This document shows, piece after piece, positions 8,969 to 18,951 of a stretch of DNA of 64,000 bases. A program made the position numbers and the translations under genes. The notes under the pieces were generated by a model that saw only the letters and a list, made by a program, of their open reading frames with translations, searched no databases and was not told the DNA's origin. The stretch comes from Candidatus Meridianibacter frigidus (GTDB taxonomy: Bacteria; Vulcanimicrobiota; Vulcanimicrobiia; Vulcanimicrobiales; Vulcanimicrobiaceae), in contig QHBJ01000038.1 in assembly GCA_003243975.1 (NCBI GenBank), forward strand, positions 53,091 to 117,090, given 5' to 3'. Each line of letters starts with the position of its first letter. Position 1 is the stretch's first letter.

Positions 8969-9853
8969 TTAGCGGACGGCTCCGACGAGCAGGGCGCCCT
9001 TCAGAAGCTCGGGGATCTGGGAGGGGCGGTCAGCCACCGGTACCCCGACCGCTTGGAAGGCCGCAATCTTGCTCTCGGGGGTGCCGAAGGAGCCCGAAAT
9101 AATGGCCCCGGCGTGCCCAAGCGACTTGCCGGTCGGGGCGTTGCGGCCTCCGATGAACGAAACGATCGGCATGCCGGGCATATGCTCTTTAATGAAGGCC
9201 GCCGCATCCTCTTCGTCCGAGCCCCCGATCTCGCCGCAGAGCACAAGGGCCCGCGTCTGGGGATCGTTGGCGAATTCGCGCAGGCAATCCACGAAGGTCG
9301 AACCGATAATGGGGTCGCCACCGATGCCCACGCAGGTGGACTGTCCCAGGCCCGCGCGGGTGAGGCCATCGACCACTTCGTAGGTGAGCGTGCCTGAGCG
9401 CGAGATCAGGCCGACCTCGCCTTCCGTGAAAACATGGCCGGGCATGATCCCGATGCTGGACTTGCCGGGCGAAATGAGGCCGGGGCAGTTCGGCCCGATG
9501 ATTCGCATGCCGGGGGTAGTGCCCACAACCCTGAGGACGTCGTGCACCGGAATGCCCTCGGTAATGCAAACCGCCAGCATGATGCCGGCTTCATACGCTT
9601 CGAACAACGCGTCCGCCGCGTAGGGGGGCGGCACGAAGATACAGGTGTGGGTGGCTCCGGTTGCCTCCAGCGCGCCAGCCACGGTGTCGAATACCGGCAG
9701 GCCGTGCTCGGATTTTTGACCACCTTTGCCCGGCGTCACACCGCCGACGATTTTCGTGCCGTACTCCAGCATGCGACCGGTGTGGTACGAACCCTCCGCA
9801 CCAGTGATGCCCTGCACGATCACCTTGCTGTTCTTGTCGAGCAGTATACTCAT
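8969..9853 (-). CDS. sucD: Succinyl-CoA synthetase, alpha subunit
   Basis: The 294-residue protein carries the CoA-binding Rossmann fold (about 5-100, with [13 protein letters not shown]) and the ligase domain with the phosphorylated histidine in [11 protein letters not shown], here His247. With SucC it interconverts succinyl-CoA and succinate with formation of ATP or GTP in the TCA cycle. The motif [15 protein letters not shown] is typical. Its ATG overlaps the sucC stop (ATGA), so the subunits are translationally coupled. Full length for the family. Confidence 0.97.
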   Translation of the reverse strand: MSILLDKNSKVIVQGITGAEGSYHTGRMLEYGTKIVGGVTPGKGGQKSEHGLPVFDTVAGALEATGATHTCIFVPPPYAADALFEAYEAGIMLAVCITEGIPVHDVLRVVGTTPGMRIIGPNCPGLISPGKSSIGIMPGHVFTEGEVGLISRSGTLTYEVVDGLTRAGLGQSTCVGIGGDPIIGSTFVDCLREFANDPQTRALVLCGEIGGSDEEDAAAFIKEHMPGMPIVSFIGGRNAPTGKSLGHAGAIISGSFGTPESKIAAFQAVGVPVADRPSQIPELLKGALLVGAVR

Positions 9854-11010
9854 GCGGCGAGCCTTACGGCTTCTTGCGCGCCGTCGTCCATCGTTTCAAC
9901 CGGCGTCATGCCGGCATCAGCGAGAATCTTGCGACCGAGCTCTTCGTTGGTGCCGGTCAGGCGAATGACGAGCGGAACCTTCCGCGAGGTTGTGGTCTGC
10001 AACGCATCGACAATGCCTTTGGCAACTTCATCACATCGTGTAATGCCGCCAAAGATATTGATGAAGAGCGAGCGGGCTCCGGTGTTGTTCACGATCAGTT
10101 CGTAACAGTTGCGCACGCGCTGCGCATCCGCTCCGCCGCCGACATCCAAAAAGTTTGCATACTTTCCATCCGCGTTGATGACGGCATCCATCGTGGCCAT
10201 CGCAAGCCCCGCGCCGTTGGCCATCGTTCCGACGGTGCCGTCGAAGCGGCGGAAGTTGCGAATGCCGAGTCCCGCCTTGACCGCCAGCTCTTCATCTTCA
10301 TCCAACGGAAGTTCGGCCTGCCACTTTTTTAGTTCGGGATGCTTGTAGAGCGCATCGTCGTCAAGTTCCACTTTCGCATCCGATGCAATCACGCGCCCGT
10401 CATTCGTCAGGACCAGCGGATTAATCTCGACGAGTTTGGCGCCGTAATCGAAAAACAGATCGTAGATGCCGCCGGCGATTGCCGGAAACGTTTTGCGATA
10501 GCCGGGATCGAGGCCGGACGAGAAAGCCAGCTCGCGACCGATGAACGGTGAGTAGCCGATGGATGTTTGCGCGAAATGCTTGGCAATGGAATCGGGATGA
10601 TGCTCGGCCACTTCTTCGATGTCCATGCCGCCGTGCGGGCTGGCCATAAGAACGGGCGTCTTGGTGGCGCGATCCACTGTGATGGCGCAGTACGCTTCTT
10701 TTGCGATTGCCAGCTTCTCTTCCACCAGTAACGAACGCACCACCTCGCCGCGCGGGTTCTGACGGTTGGCAATGGTCATGCCCAAGATCTTGGAAGCGGC
10801 GTCGCGCGCTTGCTCGGCGTTCTCGGCAAACTTGATACCGCCGGCTTTTCCGCGTCCGCCGATGAGCACTTGCGCCTTAATCACCCACGCGCCGGGATTC
10901 TGCGAAACGAACTCTGCGACTTCATCGGCAGTATGAAAATGCGCGCTGCGCGGCACCGGGATGCCGGCACGCTTAAAAAGCTCTTTTCCTTGATACTCGA
11001 GCAGATTCAT
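9850..11010 (-). CDS. sucC: Succinyl-CoA synthetase, beta subunit
   Basis: The 386-residue protein begins [12 protein letters not shown], the usual start of the family. It has an ATP-grasp domain ([16 protein letters not shown] at about 44-60, [19 protein letters not shown] near 195-213) and a C-terminal flavodoxin-like ligase domain with [16 protein letters not shown]. It binds nucleotide and pairs with SucD. It lies downstream of the thiolase/hbd/acyl-CoA dehydrogenase genes on the same strand but 171 bases away, so it may have its own promoter. Confidence 0.97.
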   Translation of the reverse strand: MNLLEYQGKELFKRAGIPVPRSAHFHTADEVAEFVSQNPGAWVIKAQVLIGGRGKAGGIKFAENAEQARDAASKILGMTIANRQNPRGEVVRSLLVEEKLAIAKEAYCAITVDRATKTPVLMASPHGGMDIEEVAEHHPDSIAKHFAQTSIGYSPFIGRELAFSSGLDPGYRKTFPAIAGGIYDLFFDYGAKLVEINPLVLTNDGRVIASDAKVELDDDALYKHPELKKWQAELPLDEDEELAVKAGLGIRNFRRFDGTVGTMANGAGLAMATMDAVINADGKYANFLDVGGGADAQRVRNCYELIVNNTGARSLFINIFGGITRCDEVAKGIVDALQTTTSRKVPLVIRLTGTNEELGRKILADAGMTPVETMDDGAQEAVRLAA

Positions 11011-11087
11011 GAAGCGCGCTGGGTTCGCAGAGCACCGTTGGCGACCCTTTCTGCCTGTCGCTTCGCGCGACCATATGTGTCACAACG

Positions 11088-11110
11088 ACCCTGCGACAGG
11101 CTCAGGGTGA
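11088..11110. repeat. REP-like short palindromic repeat
   Basis: CCCTGCGACAGGCTCAGGG is, on the minus strand, CCCTGAGCCTGTCGCAGGG. A degenerate second copy is at 56232-56249. ACCCTG/CAGGGT arms (11088-11093, 11103-11108) can form a hairpin. It lies in the 171-base gap between sucC and the acyl-CoA dehydrogenase gene, where it may also end transcription. Confidence 0.55.
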
Positions 11111-11181
11111 TTGTTCTCAGTTCGAGCTTGTGGCGCACCTTGTCAGTAAGCTTCGGGACAATCGCGGAGTGGCAAGTTGCG

Positions 11182-12348
11182 TTAGGTGTCGATTTTTCCG
11201 AGGAGGGAGCGTGCGATGATGATCTGCTGGATTTCCGAAGTGCCTTCGTAGATCTCGGTGATCTTGGCGTCGCGGTAGTAGCGCTCGACGGGAAACTCGT
11301 TTGTGTATCCATAGCCGCCGTGGATTTGGATTGCGGCGGCGGCGTGCTTGCATGCGGCGGTGGATGCGAACAGTTTAGCTTTGCTGGCTTCGATGACGAA
11401 GGGTTCGCCGGCCGAGCAGAGCGCGGCGGCCCGATACGTCAACAGGCGCGCGGCATCCAAGTCCATCGCCATCTGTGCGATCTTGAATGAGATGCCTTGA
11501 AAAGCGCCGATCGGCTTACCGAAGGCCACACGTTCGCCGGCGAACTTCACGGATGCGTCCAATGAAGCCGCCAGAATGCCGCACGCCTGCGCCGCAATTC
11601 CGATGCGGCCACCGTGCAGCGCCGCCATCGCGTTGCCGAATCCGTCGCCTTCCGAGCCCAACAGCGCCGTTGCGGGTACGCGCACGTCATCAAATGCCAA
11701 ATCGCACGTGTTGCTGGTGTGAATCCCGAGCTTCTCAGTGGTCCTCTCCACACTAACTCCGGGCAGGTCGTTGTCAATCAGGAACGCGCTGATGCTGCGC
11801 TTGCCGGCCTCGCCGGTACGAAACATGCCCATGATGACGCCCGAGTACGCGCCGTTCGTGCACCACTGCTTGCGGCCGTTCAAAACGTAGCCGTCGCCGT
11901 CGTGCCGCGCACTCGAGCGCACGCCGCTTGCATCGGAGCCCGCATCCGGTTCGGTCAAGGCAAAAGCGGCGAGAGAATTTTCGCTCGCTAGCTTGGGAAG
12001 ATAGTACCGTCTCTGCTCATCACTTCCCAAGCGGTTGATGGCCGAGGCAATCATGGAATGCACGGAGACCGTGACTGCCGTTCCCGCGTCTACCTTTGCG
12101 AGTTCTTCAATCGCCAGCGCGTAGGACACGTAGTCCGCGCCCACCCCGCCATACTCTTCCGGAACGATGATGCCCAGGATGCCGGCGGCGCACAGTTTGG
12201 AGTACAGCTCGCGCGGAAAGAAGTGCTCGCGGTCCCACTTTACAATGTTCGGCGCGATTTCGCGCGCGGCAATCTCCGCGGCCAACGCCCCGATTTGTTT
12301 TTGCTCGTCGCTCAGTTCGAATGCGCTTGCACGCGCCGTTTCCAACAT
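11182..12348 (-). CDS. Short-chain acyl-CoA dehydrogenase (butyryl-CoA type)
   Basis: This FAD enzyme introduces the alpha-beta double bond in acyl-CoA and passes electrons to ETF. I place the start at the ATG at 12348, which overlaps the hbd stop (ATGA) and gives 388 residues, normal for the family; the frame stays open further upstream, but that extension overlaps hbd and is not family-like. Hallmarks are FALTEPDAGSDASG (FAD/substrate region), IQIHGGYGYTNEFPVERYYRD, and the catalytic base Glu368 in IYEGTSEIQ. Context with thiolase and hbd suggests C4 acyl-CoA metabolism; the chain length preference is inferred. Confidence 0.93.
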   Translation of the reverse strand: MLETARASAFELSDEQKQIGALAAEIAAREIAPNIVKWDREHFFPRELYSKLCAAGILGIIVPEEYGGVGADYVSYALAIEELAKVDAGTAVTVSVHSMIASAINRLGSDEQRRYYLPKLASENSLAAFALTEPDAGSDASGVRSSARHDGDGYVLNGRKQWCTNGAYSGVIMGMFRTGEAGKRSISAFLIDNDLPGVSVERTTEKLGIHTSNTCDLAFDDVRVPATALLGSEGDGFGNAMAALHGGRIGIAAQACGILAASLDASVKFAGERVAFGKPIGAFQGISFKIAQMAMDLDAARLLTYRAAALCSAGEPFVIEASKAKLFASTAACKHAAAAIQIHGGYGYTNEFPVERYYRDAKITEIYEGTSEIQQIIIARSLLGKIDT

Positions 12349-13184
12349 CAGTACTGGTAGAATCCGCGGCCGGATTTCTTTCCGAGCCAACCGGCAGCCA
12401 CGTACTGCTTGAGCAGCGGACACGGGCGGTACTTCGTATCGGCGAAGCCGTCGTGCAATACTTCCATGATGGCAAGGCACGTGTCCAGCCCGATGAAGTC
12501 GGCTAACTGCAATGGTCCCATCGGGTGGTTCATGCCCAGCTTCATCACGGTATCGATCGACTCGACCGAGCCAACGCTTTCGTAGAGGGCGTAGATGGCT
12601 TCGTTGATCATCGGCATTAGGACCCGGTTGGAGACGAACCCTGGAAAATCGCGCACTTCCACCGGAGTCTTGTCCAACTTCTCGGCGAGCGTCTTGGTAA
12701 AATCGTACGTTGGCTGGGAGGTTGCAATGCCGCGAATGATCTCCACCAGTTTCATGACGGGCACCGGATTCATGAAATGCATGCCGATCACACGCTCTGC
12801 CCGTGAGGTTGCCGCTCCCAAAATGGTGATGGAGATCGAGGAAGTGTTGCTCGCTAGAATCGCTTCGGGAGGCGTTTCGTCGTCCAGGCGCCGGAAGAGT
12901 TCCAGCTTGGTTTCCAAATGTTCCGTAGCGGCTTCGATTGCAATGTCGACATCGAAGTTCGCCAGCGTCGTAGAGGGCCGGATGCGGCCGACAATGTGCC
13001 CGCGCTGTTCCTGGCTCAGGCGTCCTTTTTCAACTGCGCGGTCGAGATTTTTGCCGATGACGCTCAAGCCACGGTCCACGAACTTCTGCTCACGATCGTG
13101 CAGGATCACCTCGGCGCCTGAGGCCGCAGCGACTTGCGCGATACCGGATCCCATTTGGCCTGCTCCGATGATCGCGATGCGCAC
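12348..13184 (-). CDS. hbd: 3-hydroxybutyryl-CoA dehydrogenase
   Basis: The 278-residue protein has an N-terminal NAD(P) Rossmann motif GAGQMG (residues 7-12), the catalytic His136 in IGMHFMNPVPVMKLVE, and the C-terminal helical domain with NHPMGPLQLADFIGLD. It oxidises 3-hydroxybutyryl-CoA to acetoacetyl-CoA or the reverse. Length equals clostridial Hbd rather than long FadB/FadJ fusions. It lies 3 bases after the thiolase gene and overlaps the acyl-CoA dehydrogenase start, so the three genes form one unit. Confidence 0.95.
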   Translation of the reverse strand: MRIAIIGAGQMGSGIAQVAAASGAEVILHDREQKFVDRGLSVIGKNLDRAVEKGRLSQEQRGHIVGRIRPSTTLANFDVDIAIEAATEHLETKLELFRRLDDETPPEAILASNTSSISITILGAATSRAERVIGMHFMNPVPVMKLVEIIRGIATSQPTYDFTKTLAEKLDKTPVEVRDFPGFVSNRVLMPMINEAIYALYESVGSVESIDTVMKLGMNHPMGPLQLADFIGLDTCLAIMEVLHDGFADTKYRPCPLLKQYVAAGWLGKKSGRGFYQY

Positions 13185-13187
13185 GCG

Positions 13188-14522
13188 CTAAACCTTGATC
13201 AGCAGTGCATCACCTTGGCCGCCGCCGCTGCAGATCGTAGCAATGCCGTACCCCCCACCGCGTTTGCGCAGTTGATGTACGACGGCGCCCGTAATGCGAG
13301 CGCCCGACGCGCCGATAGGATGACCGATGGCGACCGCACCGCCATTGAGGTTGACTTTCGAGAGATCTAATCCCAAGCGTTTCGCCGACGTCAGCACCAC
13401 GGCGGAAAACGCTTCGTTGATCTCCCAGACCGCGATGTCGTTCTTGGAAAGACCACTTTGATCGAGCAATTTTTGCGCGGCCATTGCGGGCGTGAGCGCA
13501 ATGTACGGCGCGTCCCACGCGACGGTGGCGTGGTCCAGGATTGTTGCCAGCGGTTCAAGACCATTCGCGCGTGCCCACTCTTCATCCGCAACGATAACTG
13601 CAGCGGCCCCATCGTTGACCCCGGGCGCGTTGGCCGCGGTAATGGTTCCGTCTTTGTCGATAGGGCGAACCTTAGCCATCGCTTCCAAGCTGACGTCAGG
13701 CCGAATCGCCTCGTCGCGTTCGAAGAGCGCGTGCGGCACGTCGCCGGTCACAAACGGCATCCACTTTTCGGGATTGGGGGCGAAACGCTCCGACGGCTCA
13801 TGATCCCAGACATCGTTGCCGGCATGCGAACCGGCCAGTGCCGGAATGCGCGCGCGCGCTTGCGCCGGCATTTTTTCAACCACGAACTTTCCCTTTAACT
13901 TGCTCGCAACGCGCAGCGGCAAGACCTCGGCCGCCATGTCACCACTTTCGAATGCGCGCGCGGCGCGCCGGTGGCTTTCGTAGGCGAACGCATCCTGCTC
14001 CTCACGGCTGACTCTGAGCTCGCCTGCCACAGCTGCGCCTTGCGCGGCCATCGTCATTTCAAAGTAGTAATCCCACAGCCCGTCATAGACCATGGCATCC
14101 ACAAGCACGCCATCGCCGAATCGGTAACCGGTGCGCGCTTCCTTTAAAAGGTAGGGCGCGTTCGACATGGACTCCATTCCACCGGCACCGACCAGGTGGT
14201 TCGCCCCAGCGTTGATCAAGCGCATGGCGGAGGCCACCGCCAGCATCCCCGAGGCGCAAACTTTGTTGACCGTTTCGCTGGTGGTGGTTTTCGCAAGACC
14301 TGCTTTAAATGAAGCTTGGCGCGCGGGCGCTTGGCCGACGCCCGCTTGCAGTACTTGCCCCATGATGACGTGCTCGATCTCGCTCGGATCGACGCGCGCC
14401 CGTGCGATCGCCCCGCTCAGTGCGGCCGCGCCCAAACTGGTCGCAGGAATGGAGGCGAGTGCGCCCCCGAGGCGCCCGAACGGCGTACGAGCAGTTCCGA
14501 GGATCACGGCTTTTGAGTTCAT
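13188..14522 (-). CDS. Thiolase (acetyl-CoA acetyltransferase) with an internal insertion
   Basis: This enzyme condenses two acetyl-CoA or cleaves acetoacetyl-CoA. Catalytic residues are visible: Cys89 in NKVCASGM, His401 in GHPIGASGARI and Cys431 in ICSGGGQGDA. At 444 residues it is about 50 longer than the usual 390-395. The extra length lies at about 218-268, in the loop domain, and is rich in Ala, Pro and Trp. It is first in the operon thiolase-hbd-acyl-CoA dehydrogenase. The insertion could affect substrate range or oligomer contacts. Confidence 0.94.
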   Translation of the reverse strand: MNSKAVILGTARTPFGRLGGALASIPATSLGAAALSGAIARARVDPSEIEHVIMGQVLQAGVGQAPARQASFKAGLAKTTTSETVNKVCASGMLAVASAMRLINAGANHLVGAGGMESMSNAPYLLKEARTGYRFGDGVLVDAMVYDGLWDYYFEMTMAAQGAAVAGELRVSREEQDAFAYESHRRAARAFESGDMAAEVLPLRVASKLKGKFVVEKMPAQARARIPALAGSHAGNDVWDHEPSERFAPNPEKWMPFVTGDVPHALFERDEAIRPDVSLEAMAKVRPIDKDGTITAANAPGVNDGAAAVIVADEEWARANGLEPLATILDHATVAWDAPYIALTPAMAAQKLLDQSGLSKNDIAVWEINEAFSAVVLTSAKRLGLDLSKVNLNGGAVAIGHPIGASGARITGAVVHQLRKRGGGYGIATICSGGGQGDALLIKV

Positions 14523-14538
14523 TGCGATCCCTTCTTTG

Positions 14539-15007
14539 CTACCTGGAACCGGCTATCCGCTCATCAAGCGAAAAGGAACGCCTGGAGAGAATCTTTATGT
14601 CGCTCATTTTCGGGTGTAACGGATTTATGAGTACGACGAACTCGTTTTGTTCCGGCAATAGGACGCAGGGCACGCCCATTGTCAAACTCCGACGCGCCCT
14701 GGCCCACTTGCCTTCCCAGTTCGCGTGTGGTATCCGATGGTGGAATGCGATTCCAGTCCTTTGGCAACTGAGCAACAGGGTATGGATCCACGTTCCCGGG
14801 AGCCTCTACCTTCAGCAATACAAGCTTGGACGGCGCATCCTTTACTGCGACGTGCGCCCGATACTCGAGTATAGCAAGCGACATCGAACTGGCGGTATAG
14901 ATCATCGGGACGCCCGTGTAGTTCCAGCGGCCGCCGAAACGAAAAGCGCCCTCTCCCGAGAGCGCATTTGCGAGGTAATCCGGGCGGCTAATGCGCCAGA
15001 TGATCAT
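14539..15007 (-). pseudogene. RES-domain toxin, frameshifted
   Basis: RES toxins degrade NAD+ and pair with Xre/DUF2384 antitoxins. The 5' frame (15007 to about 14712) encodes the N-terminal half with Arg5 and Glu48 (WRISRPDYL, GGRWNYTGVPMIYTA, LAILEYRAHV). The family-typical C-terminal half (VPCVLLPEQNEF, INPLHPKMSDIK) continues in another frame to 14539. The change falls near 14705-14722, around CTGGGAAGGCAAGTGG, equal to one extra base or two missing. The conserved Ser after VP is Cys, another sign of loss of function. The unshifted frame runs on to 14564 without homology. A sequencing error is the main alternative. The start overlaps the antitoxin stop (ATGA). Confidence 0.8.
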
Positions 15008-15441
15008 ACGAAGGTGTCACCATATTTCATGTGCCCGAGAATCGTTTCGACTTCCCGCGCTCCCGCTTCAGTATCAAGCATCTGCAACGGCACGACACTA
15101 CCCAGCGCTCGGTTTTCGGCAACCAACCAGCGCGCAGCCTTGGCCTCACCACCGAGCGTGGCTGTAGCTGAGCTTAGCATGCGCGCGATGCGGTAGAGCC
15201 GGTCCGATTCGTGTTGTGGAAGCCCCTTCTGTTTGAATCGACGCATGAGCGTGCGCTCAAGAATATTCAAAGCCAGCGCCAGAACTGCATGCGTAACGTT
15301 GAGCTTCTTGGAGATCTTCCGCAAAGCGCTCGGTGGGAGACCAACTCTTACATGCGATACAACATCGCGGCCGTTAGAGATGCGAACCCCCAGAAGATTT
15401 GCGGCAGCGTTCGCCTCGGAGGCCTCAATTACCATTGCCAT
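15004..15441 (-). CDS. Xre/MbcA/ParS-type antitoxin (DUF2384)
   Basis: The 145-residue protein has an N-terminal helix-turn-helix-like region (about 30-75, PPSALRKISKKLNV) and the C-terminal toxin-binding segment with LYRIARMLSSATATLGGEAKAARWL and GSVVPLQMLDTEAGAREVETILG, which fits the DUF2384 pattern. It should neutralise the RES toxin encoded directly downstream and repress its own operon. It appears intact although the toxin frame is broken. Confidence 0.85.
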   Translation of the reverse strand: MAMVIEASEANAAANLLGVRISNGRDVVSHVRVGLPPSALRKISKKLNVTHAVLALALNILERTLMRRFKQKGLPQHESDRLYRIARMLSSATATLGGEAKAARWLVAENRALGSVVPLQMLDTEAGAREVETILGHMKYGDTFV

Positions 15442-15514
15442 ACCTCCAGTGTACCGCCAAATGGCAGGTGGTCAAGGCCAAATGAACTTCCGCATCAGGC
15501 CGGGCGAACGTGCG

Positions 15515-16399
15515 TCAGCGCGCCAGTTGCGTGCAGATGATGCGCTGATCGGGCTCGCACGTTTCGCATTCGAACTGAAGGGTGACGTGCCCGATGCCGT
15601 AGCGCTCTCGCAGCAGCTTCTCCAGGGCATCCGATATAGCCGTGGCCTCACTCAAGCGGCGATCGTTCAGCAGAACGTGCGCCGCCAGTGCGTACGAACG
15701 CGTGCCGATGGTCCAAACGTGCAGATCGTGAACTTCGACGACCCCATCAATCGCGCTCATCTGCGCGTCGATCTCAGCTACGTTCATGGACTGCGGCACC
15801 GACTCCAGCAAGATGTGCGCGCAGTCGCGCAGCACCCGCGTAATGCCCAAGATGATGATTCCGGCAACAAAGAGCGAGAGTGCGGGGTCGATCCAGGCGG
15901 AGCCCGTGTACGCAATTACAACACCGCCGACGATGACGGCCAGCGCGCCGAGTGCATCACCCATAACGTGGTAGAGAGCCGCCGCCACGTTCAAATTGTG
16001 CTTTTGCTCCGTGCGCAAAAGCACTGCAACGAGCACGTTCACGCTCAGGCCCATGGCGGCGATCGTTGCCATCAACGGTCCGCCTGGCTGCACCGGCGCT
16101 CCGAAGCGATGAACCGCTTCGATGATGATGAAAACCGTCGCGCTCAAGAGAATCACGCCATTGGCTAGCGCGCCGAGAATTTCAAGGCGCCCATAACCGA
16201 AGGTTTGGCGTGCCGTTGCCCCACGTTGCGCGCCCACCGCGACCAGCAGCGCTACCGCAAGAGCAAAGGCATCCATGCACACATGCGCAGCATCGGATAG
16301 TAAGGCCAGACTGTGCGCGCGCCAGCCGCCCCAGGCCTCGATGATCGCGGCCAGCGCCGTAAAGCCGAGCGCGGCCAGCAGCCGCGTGCGCGCGTTCAT
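15515..16399 (-). CDS. Cation diffusion facilitator (CDF) family transporter
   Basis: The 294-residue membrane protein has six predicted helices and the paired HxxxD metal sites of the family: SDAAHVCMDAFAL in helix 2 and YHVMGDALGAL in helix 5. A cytoplasmic metal-binding domain follows (about 205-294), with HDLHVWTIGTRSYALAAHVLL. It exports a divalent cation, most likely zinc, in exchange for protons. A Cys-rich tail (ECETCE) is unusual and may bind metal. The start overlaps the stop of the upstream methyltransferase gene (ATGA). Confidence 0.92.
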   Translation of the reverse strand: MNARTRLLAALGFTALAAIIEAWGGWRAHSLALLSDAAHVCMDAFALAVALLVAVGAQRGATARQTFGYGRLEILGALANGVILLSATVFIIIEAVHRFGAPVQPGGPLMATIAAMGLSVNVLVAVLLRTEQKHNLNVAAALYHVMGDALGALAVIVGGVVIAYTGSAWIDPALSLFVAGIIILGITRVLRDCAHILLESVPQSMNVAEIDAQMSAIDGVVEVHDLHVWTIGTRSYALAAHVLLNDRRLSEATAISDALEKLLRERYGIGHVTLQFECETCEPDQRIICTQLAR

Positions 16400-16995
16400 G
16401 CGCGCAGTGCTTTGAGCCCCAAGATTACGAGCATCGCGGCCAGCGAGCCAAACGTGCGGCTTTCGGCTTGCGGGATGACCTCGGGCTTGTAGTCGCCTTT
16501 GCCGCCGGCCGCTGCTTCCTTAAGCGGGAAAATCGGTGGCACTTCGCCACAGTACGCTTCGAAAGCGGCGCCAAACCGGCTGCGCAGAAACGCTTCTTCA
16601 TGCGGGATGATGATCGCATAGATGGCTGCCATGCTTCCCAGTCCAAGCCCCATGAGTCCCAGGCGTGCGCCAAATGTGTTCTTGCCGGTGTACGCGAGCG
16701 CAAAGCCTGCGGCGGTGAGAAAGTTTCCCACGTAAAGCGGATTGCGCACGTACGCGTAGGGGCCCGCGGTTACCAGTTCGGGAGCGACCACGCGGTCGTC
16801 GCGCGTCGTGACCCCGGAGTACCCTACCGCCCAGCAGCGCACCGCTTCGCCCAAGAATGCGAGCGGCAACCCCAGGCTAATGCTAAAAGCGCTCGGGCGC
16901 CCGAACAGGATCAAGCCAATTGCGGGCAGCGCGAGCAGCGCGCCACGGTTCTTAAAAACGAACGCTTTGAACTCGTCGCCCTCAAAATCGTTCAT
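16396..16995 (-). CDS. Isoprenylcysteine methyltransferase/PEMT-family membrane methyltransferase
   Basis: The 199-residue protein has about four hydrophobic segments and the family signature ELVTAGPYAYVRNPLYVGNFL (split here around residues 76-96), followed by IIPHEEAFLRSRFGAAFEAY, the cofactor-binding end. Relatives methylate prenylcysteine or phospholipid headgroups with S-adenosylmethionine; the bacterial substrate is generally unknown. It overlaps rmd upstream and the CDF transporter gene downstream by 4 bases each. Confidence 0.85.
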   Translation of the reverse strand: MNDFEGDEFKAFVFKNRGALLALPAIGLILFGRPSAFSISLGLPLAFLGEAVRCWAVGYSGVTTRDDRVVAPELVTAGPYAYVRNPLYVGNFLTAAGFALAYTGKNTFGARLGLMGLGLGSMAAIYAIIIPHEEAFLRSRFGAAFEAYCGEVPPIFPLKEAAAGGKGDYKPEVIPQAESRTFGSLAAMLVILGLKALRA

Positions 16996-17906
16996 GCCGT
17001 GGTCCTGTCCAATGCCCAGCGGTAAACGTCCTCCAACGAACGCTGCAGAGCAATTTTGGGCTCCCAGCCGGTGGCCTCACGGAGCTTCGTATTATCACCG
17101 TAGGTCAAAGGCACGTCAACGGGACGCATGCGGGCCGGGTCTTCGCGCACTTCGACTCCCACGCGCGAGATCAAAATAAGCCGCCGCAGGATCTCCTTAA
17201 TCGCCACCGCCTTGCCGCTGCATACATTGTAGACTTCGCCGCGGCCGCCGTGCTGCGCGAGTGCAACGTAGGCGTCCACGACGTCGCGCACGTCCAGGAA
17301 GTCGCGTTGTGGCTCCAGATTTCCAACCACGAGTGGGGAATGGCCGCCGCGCGCAATGCGCGCCAGATCGCGCGCAAACGCGGGCACAACGAAACGCTCG
17401 CTCTGTCCTGGTCCGATGTGGTTGAAGGCGCGCGTGACAACGGCATCCACGCCAAAGCTGCGCGTTTCGCCGAAGACGATGCTCTCGGCTGCGGCTTTGC
17501 TTGCCGCATACGGATTGGATGGCGCGGCGTGCGCGTTTTCGCGTAGGGGCAGGTCCGCCGTCGCATGCTCTCCATACACTTCGGCGGAGCTAATAAAGAT
17601 GAACCGAAACGGTTTGCGCATCGCGCGCGCCGCTTCCAGCAAACGCGCCGTCCCCAGCACGTTAGTTTCGTAGGTTGGCAACGGCGCGGCTATCGATGTC
17701 GGCACGAATGTCTGAGCGGCAAGATGAAAGATACAATCGGGTGCCTCACGCTGCAAACGCTGCCGAGTGGCCTCGCCGTCGTGCAAATCGAGCCCGTCCG
17801 GTTCATCGGGGCCCGGAACACCCGCCACGTCCCAGTCGCGATCGACGAGCGCCCTGCAAAGATATCGGCCGACAAAGCCGTCGGCGCCGGTGACGAGCGC
17901 ACGCAC
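16992..17906 (-). CDS. rmd: GDP-6-deoxy-D-mannose reductase (NAD-dependent epimerase/dehydratase)
   Basis: This 304-residue extended short-chain dehydrogenase has GADGFVGRYL (residues 7-16) for NAD(P) binding, the catalytic YxxxK in NPYAASKAAAE, and NHIGPGQSERFVVPAFA, a stretch typical of Rmd proteins. It would reduce GDP-4-keto-6-deoxymannose, made by the Gmd enzyme encoded 5 bases upstream, to GDP-D-rhamnose for surface glycans. GDP-6-deoxytalose synthesis is the main alternative. Confidence 0.85.
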   Translation of the reverse strand: MRALVTGADGFVGRYLCRALVDRDWDVAGVPGPDEPDGLDLHDGEATRQRLQREAPDCIFHLAAQTFVPTSIAAPLPTYETNVLGTARLLEAARAMRKPFRFIFISSAEVYGEHATADLPLRENAHAAPSNPYAASKAAAESIVFGETRSFGVDAVVTRAFNHIGPGQSERFVVPAFARDLARIARGGHSPLVVGNLEPQRDFLDVRDVVDAYVALAQHGGRGEVYNVCSGKAVAIKEILRRLILISRVGVEVREDPARMRPVDVPLTYGDNTKLREATGWEPKIALQRSLEDVYRWALDRTTA

Positions 17907-17911
17907 GGCGG

Positions 17912-18916
<1,005 letters not shown>

Positions 18917-18951
18917 TCACTTCAAACCTGCCTGTTTTAAGATCAAAGGCG

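Noticed and set aside
12349..12480. N-terminal extension of the acyl-CoA dehydrogenase
   Set aside because: Overlaps hbd by 44 codons and gives a non-family N-terminus; the ATG at 12348 fits the ATGA overlap.
15233..16168. Plus-strand reading frame of 311 codons
   Set aside because: Antisense to the antitoxin and CDF genes; no family features.
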